Assembly: GCF_040396155.1 (NCBI RefSeq)
Contig: NZ_JBEBOY010000001.1
Location: forward strand, 62,001 to 126,000
DNA: 64,000 nucleotides
Reading direction: 5' to 3'
Origin: Tissierella praeacuta_A
GTDB taxonomy: Bacteria > Bacillota > Clostridia > Tissierellales > Tissierellaceae
Shown: positions 63,520-64,000 of the stretch, piece after piece
Position numbering within the stretch: position 1 is the first letter of the stretch
How the letters are laid out: each line of letters begins with the position of its first letter
Made by a program: the position numbers and the translations under genes
Notes under the pieces: generated by a model
Seen by the model: the letters and a program-made list of their open reading frames with translations, nothing else
The model's database searches: none
What the model was told of the DNA's origin: nothing

Positions 63520-64000
63520 ATGAATAAAAGGATATTATCATTAATTTTAACACTGGTTTTAGTAATAGGATTAGCTGGCTGTAGTAAAAAAGCAGCTGAT
63601 GATTCAGTAGAAGCAAAGACTAATGATGTAAATGAGGAAAACATTCAAAGTAATACAATTGCAACTGAAATTACCGAACCAGTTGAAGTTGTATTTTGGC
63701 ATTCCATGGCTGGTTCAAATGAAGAAACATTAGTTACTTTAGCTGAAAACTTTATGAATGAAAATCCAAATATTAAAATTAATTTACAATTCCAAGGTAA
63801 TTATAGGGAGCTATTTGAAAAGCTAATGGCTGCAGCTAAGGCAAATCAACTTCCAACTATGACCCAAATCTATTGTAATAGATTATCATGGTATATTGAA
63901 AAAGGATTAGTTGAAAATTTAGATCCTTATATGGAAAATGAGAAAATTGGATTTAGTGATGAAGAAAAAGCAGACTATCCTCAGCTATTCTTAGATGATG
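63520..64000 (+). CDS. ABC substrate-binding lipoprotein (family 1), N-terminal part
   Basis: The gene runs off the window end; 160 codons are visible. A lipoprotein signal MNKRILSLILTLVLVIGLAG then C at about residue 21 is followed by a polar linker and a family 1 binding domain (VEVVFWHSMAGSNEETLVTL, FQGNYRELFEKLMAAAKANQ). HSMAG with NYRE is reminiscent of glycerol-3-phosphate (UgpB-like) binders, but ligand assignment needs the rest. GGAGG stands before ATG 63520; an ATG four bases upstream meets a stop at once. It completes the CUT1 transporter operon. Confidence 0.9.
   Translation, partial: MNKRILSLILTLVLVIGLAGCSKKAADDSVEAKTNDVNEENIQSNTIATEITEPVEVVFWHSMAGSNEETLVTLAENFMNENPNIKINLQFQGNYRELFEKLMAAAKANQLPTMTQIYCNRLSWYIEKGLVENLDPYMENEKIGFSDEEKADYPQLFLDD

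Noticed and set aside
1..64000. tRNA or rRNA genes, CRISPR arrays, insertion sequences, prophage
   Set aside because: I looked for T-arm-like GTTCRA motifs in clover-leaf context, regularly spaced repeats, transposase or integrase motifs, and saw none.

Overview
The window is low-GC, AT-rich chromosomal DNA from an anaerobic Firmicute. A PolC-type DNA polymerase III, strong Shine-Dalgarno sequences, rubrerythrin, an incomplete oxidative TCA branch with a Re-type citrate synthase, and anaerobic (early cobalt insertion) cobalamin synthesis all point to Clostridia or Tissierellia. An amino-acid-fermenting relative of Tissierella would fit, but the species cannot be fixed from the sequence alone.

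Layout. 1-9 kb: end of a Na+-coupled transporter, a broken DUF255 thioredoxin-like gene, polC and a DUF2812 membrane protein. 9-14 kb: an M42 peptidase, a rubrerythrin gene and a YdcF-type gene, interspersed with decayed genes (a DUF434-family gene and a Fur/PerR-like gene directly before rubrerythrin). 14-18 kb: a PadR regulator coupled to an FtsW/RodA protein carrying an N-terminal HAAS domain, an ECF sigma factor with a single-TM partner, and a Uma2-type nuclease fold. 18-27 kb: a four-gene operon that turns pyruvate into 2-oxoglutarate (Re-citrate synthase, aconitase, NAD-isocitrate dehydrogenase, pyruvate carboxylase), flanked by two EamA exporters. 28-31 kb: a polar amino-acid ABC importer. 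31-33 kb: nitroreductase, pirin and HxlR regulator. 33-37 kb: a sigma-54 activator, a well-formed -24/-12 promoter, a ureohydrolase and a YjiH membrane protein.

37-58 kb is a cobalamin island read on the minus strand. A cobalamin riboswitch with an intrinsic terminator precedes cbiM-N-Q-O (cobalt uptake), followed by nearly the whole corrin pathway and the lower-ligand genes cobT-cobU-cobS and a phosphatase. A second group (mprF, a TIM-barrel protein that may be CbiR-like, cbiP, cbiB) lies upstream of the riboswitch. 58-64 kb holds an NhaC antiporter and the start of a MalK/UgpC-type ABC importer operon.

The most unusual observation is that both side-chain amidating enzymes of the corrin pathway appear to lack glutaminase function. 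CbiP (cobyric acid synthase) has its synthetase part and its usual C-terminal tail, but the whole glutamine amidotransferase domain between them is missing. CbiA (a,c-diamide synthase) keeps the domain but has alanine where the catalytic cysteine normally lies. Together they suggest that this organism amidates the corrin ring with free ammonia, or with ammonia from an unlinked glutaminase. Other points worth a second look are the duplicated palindromes before the sigma-54 promoter, the 21-bp stop-carrying insertion next to an inverted repeat in the DUF255 gene, and the loss of the PerR-like regulator in front of rubrerythrin.
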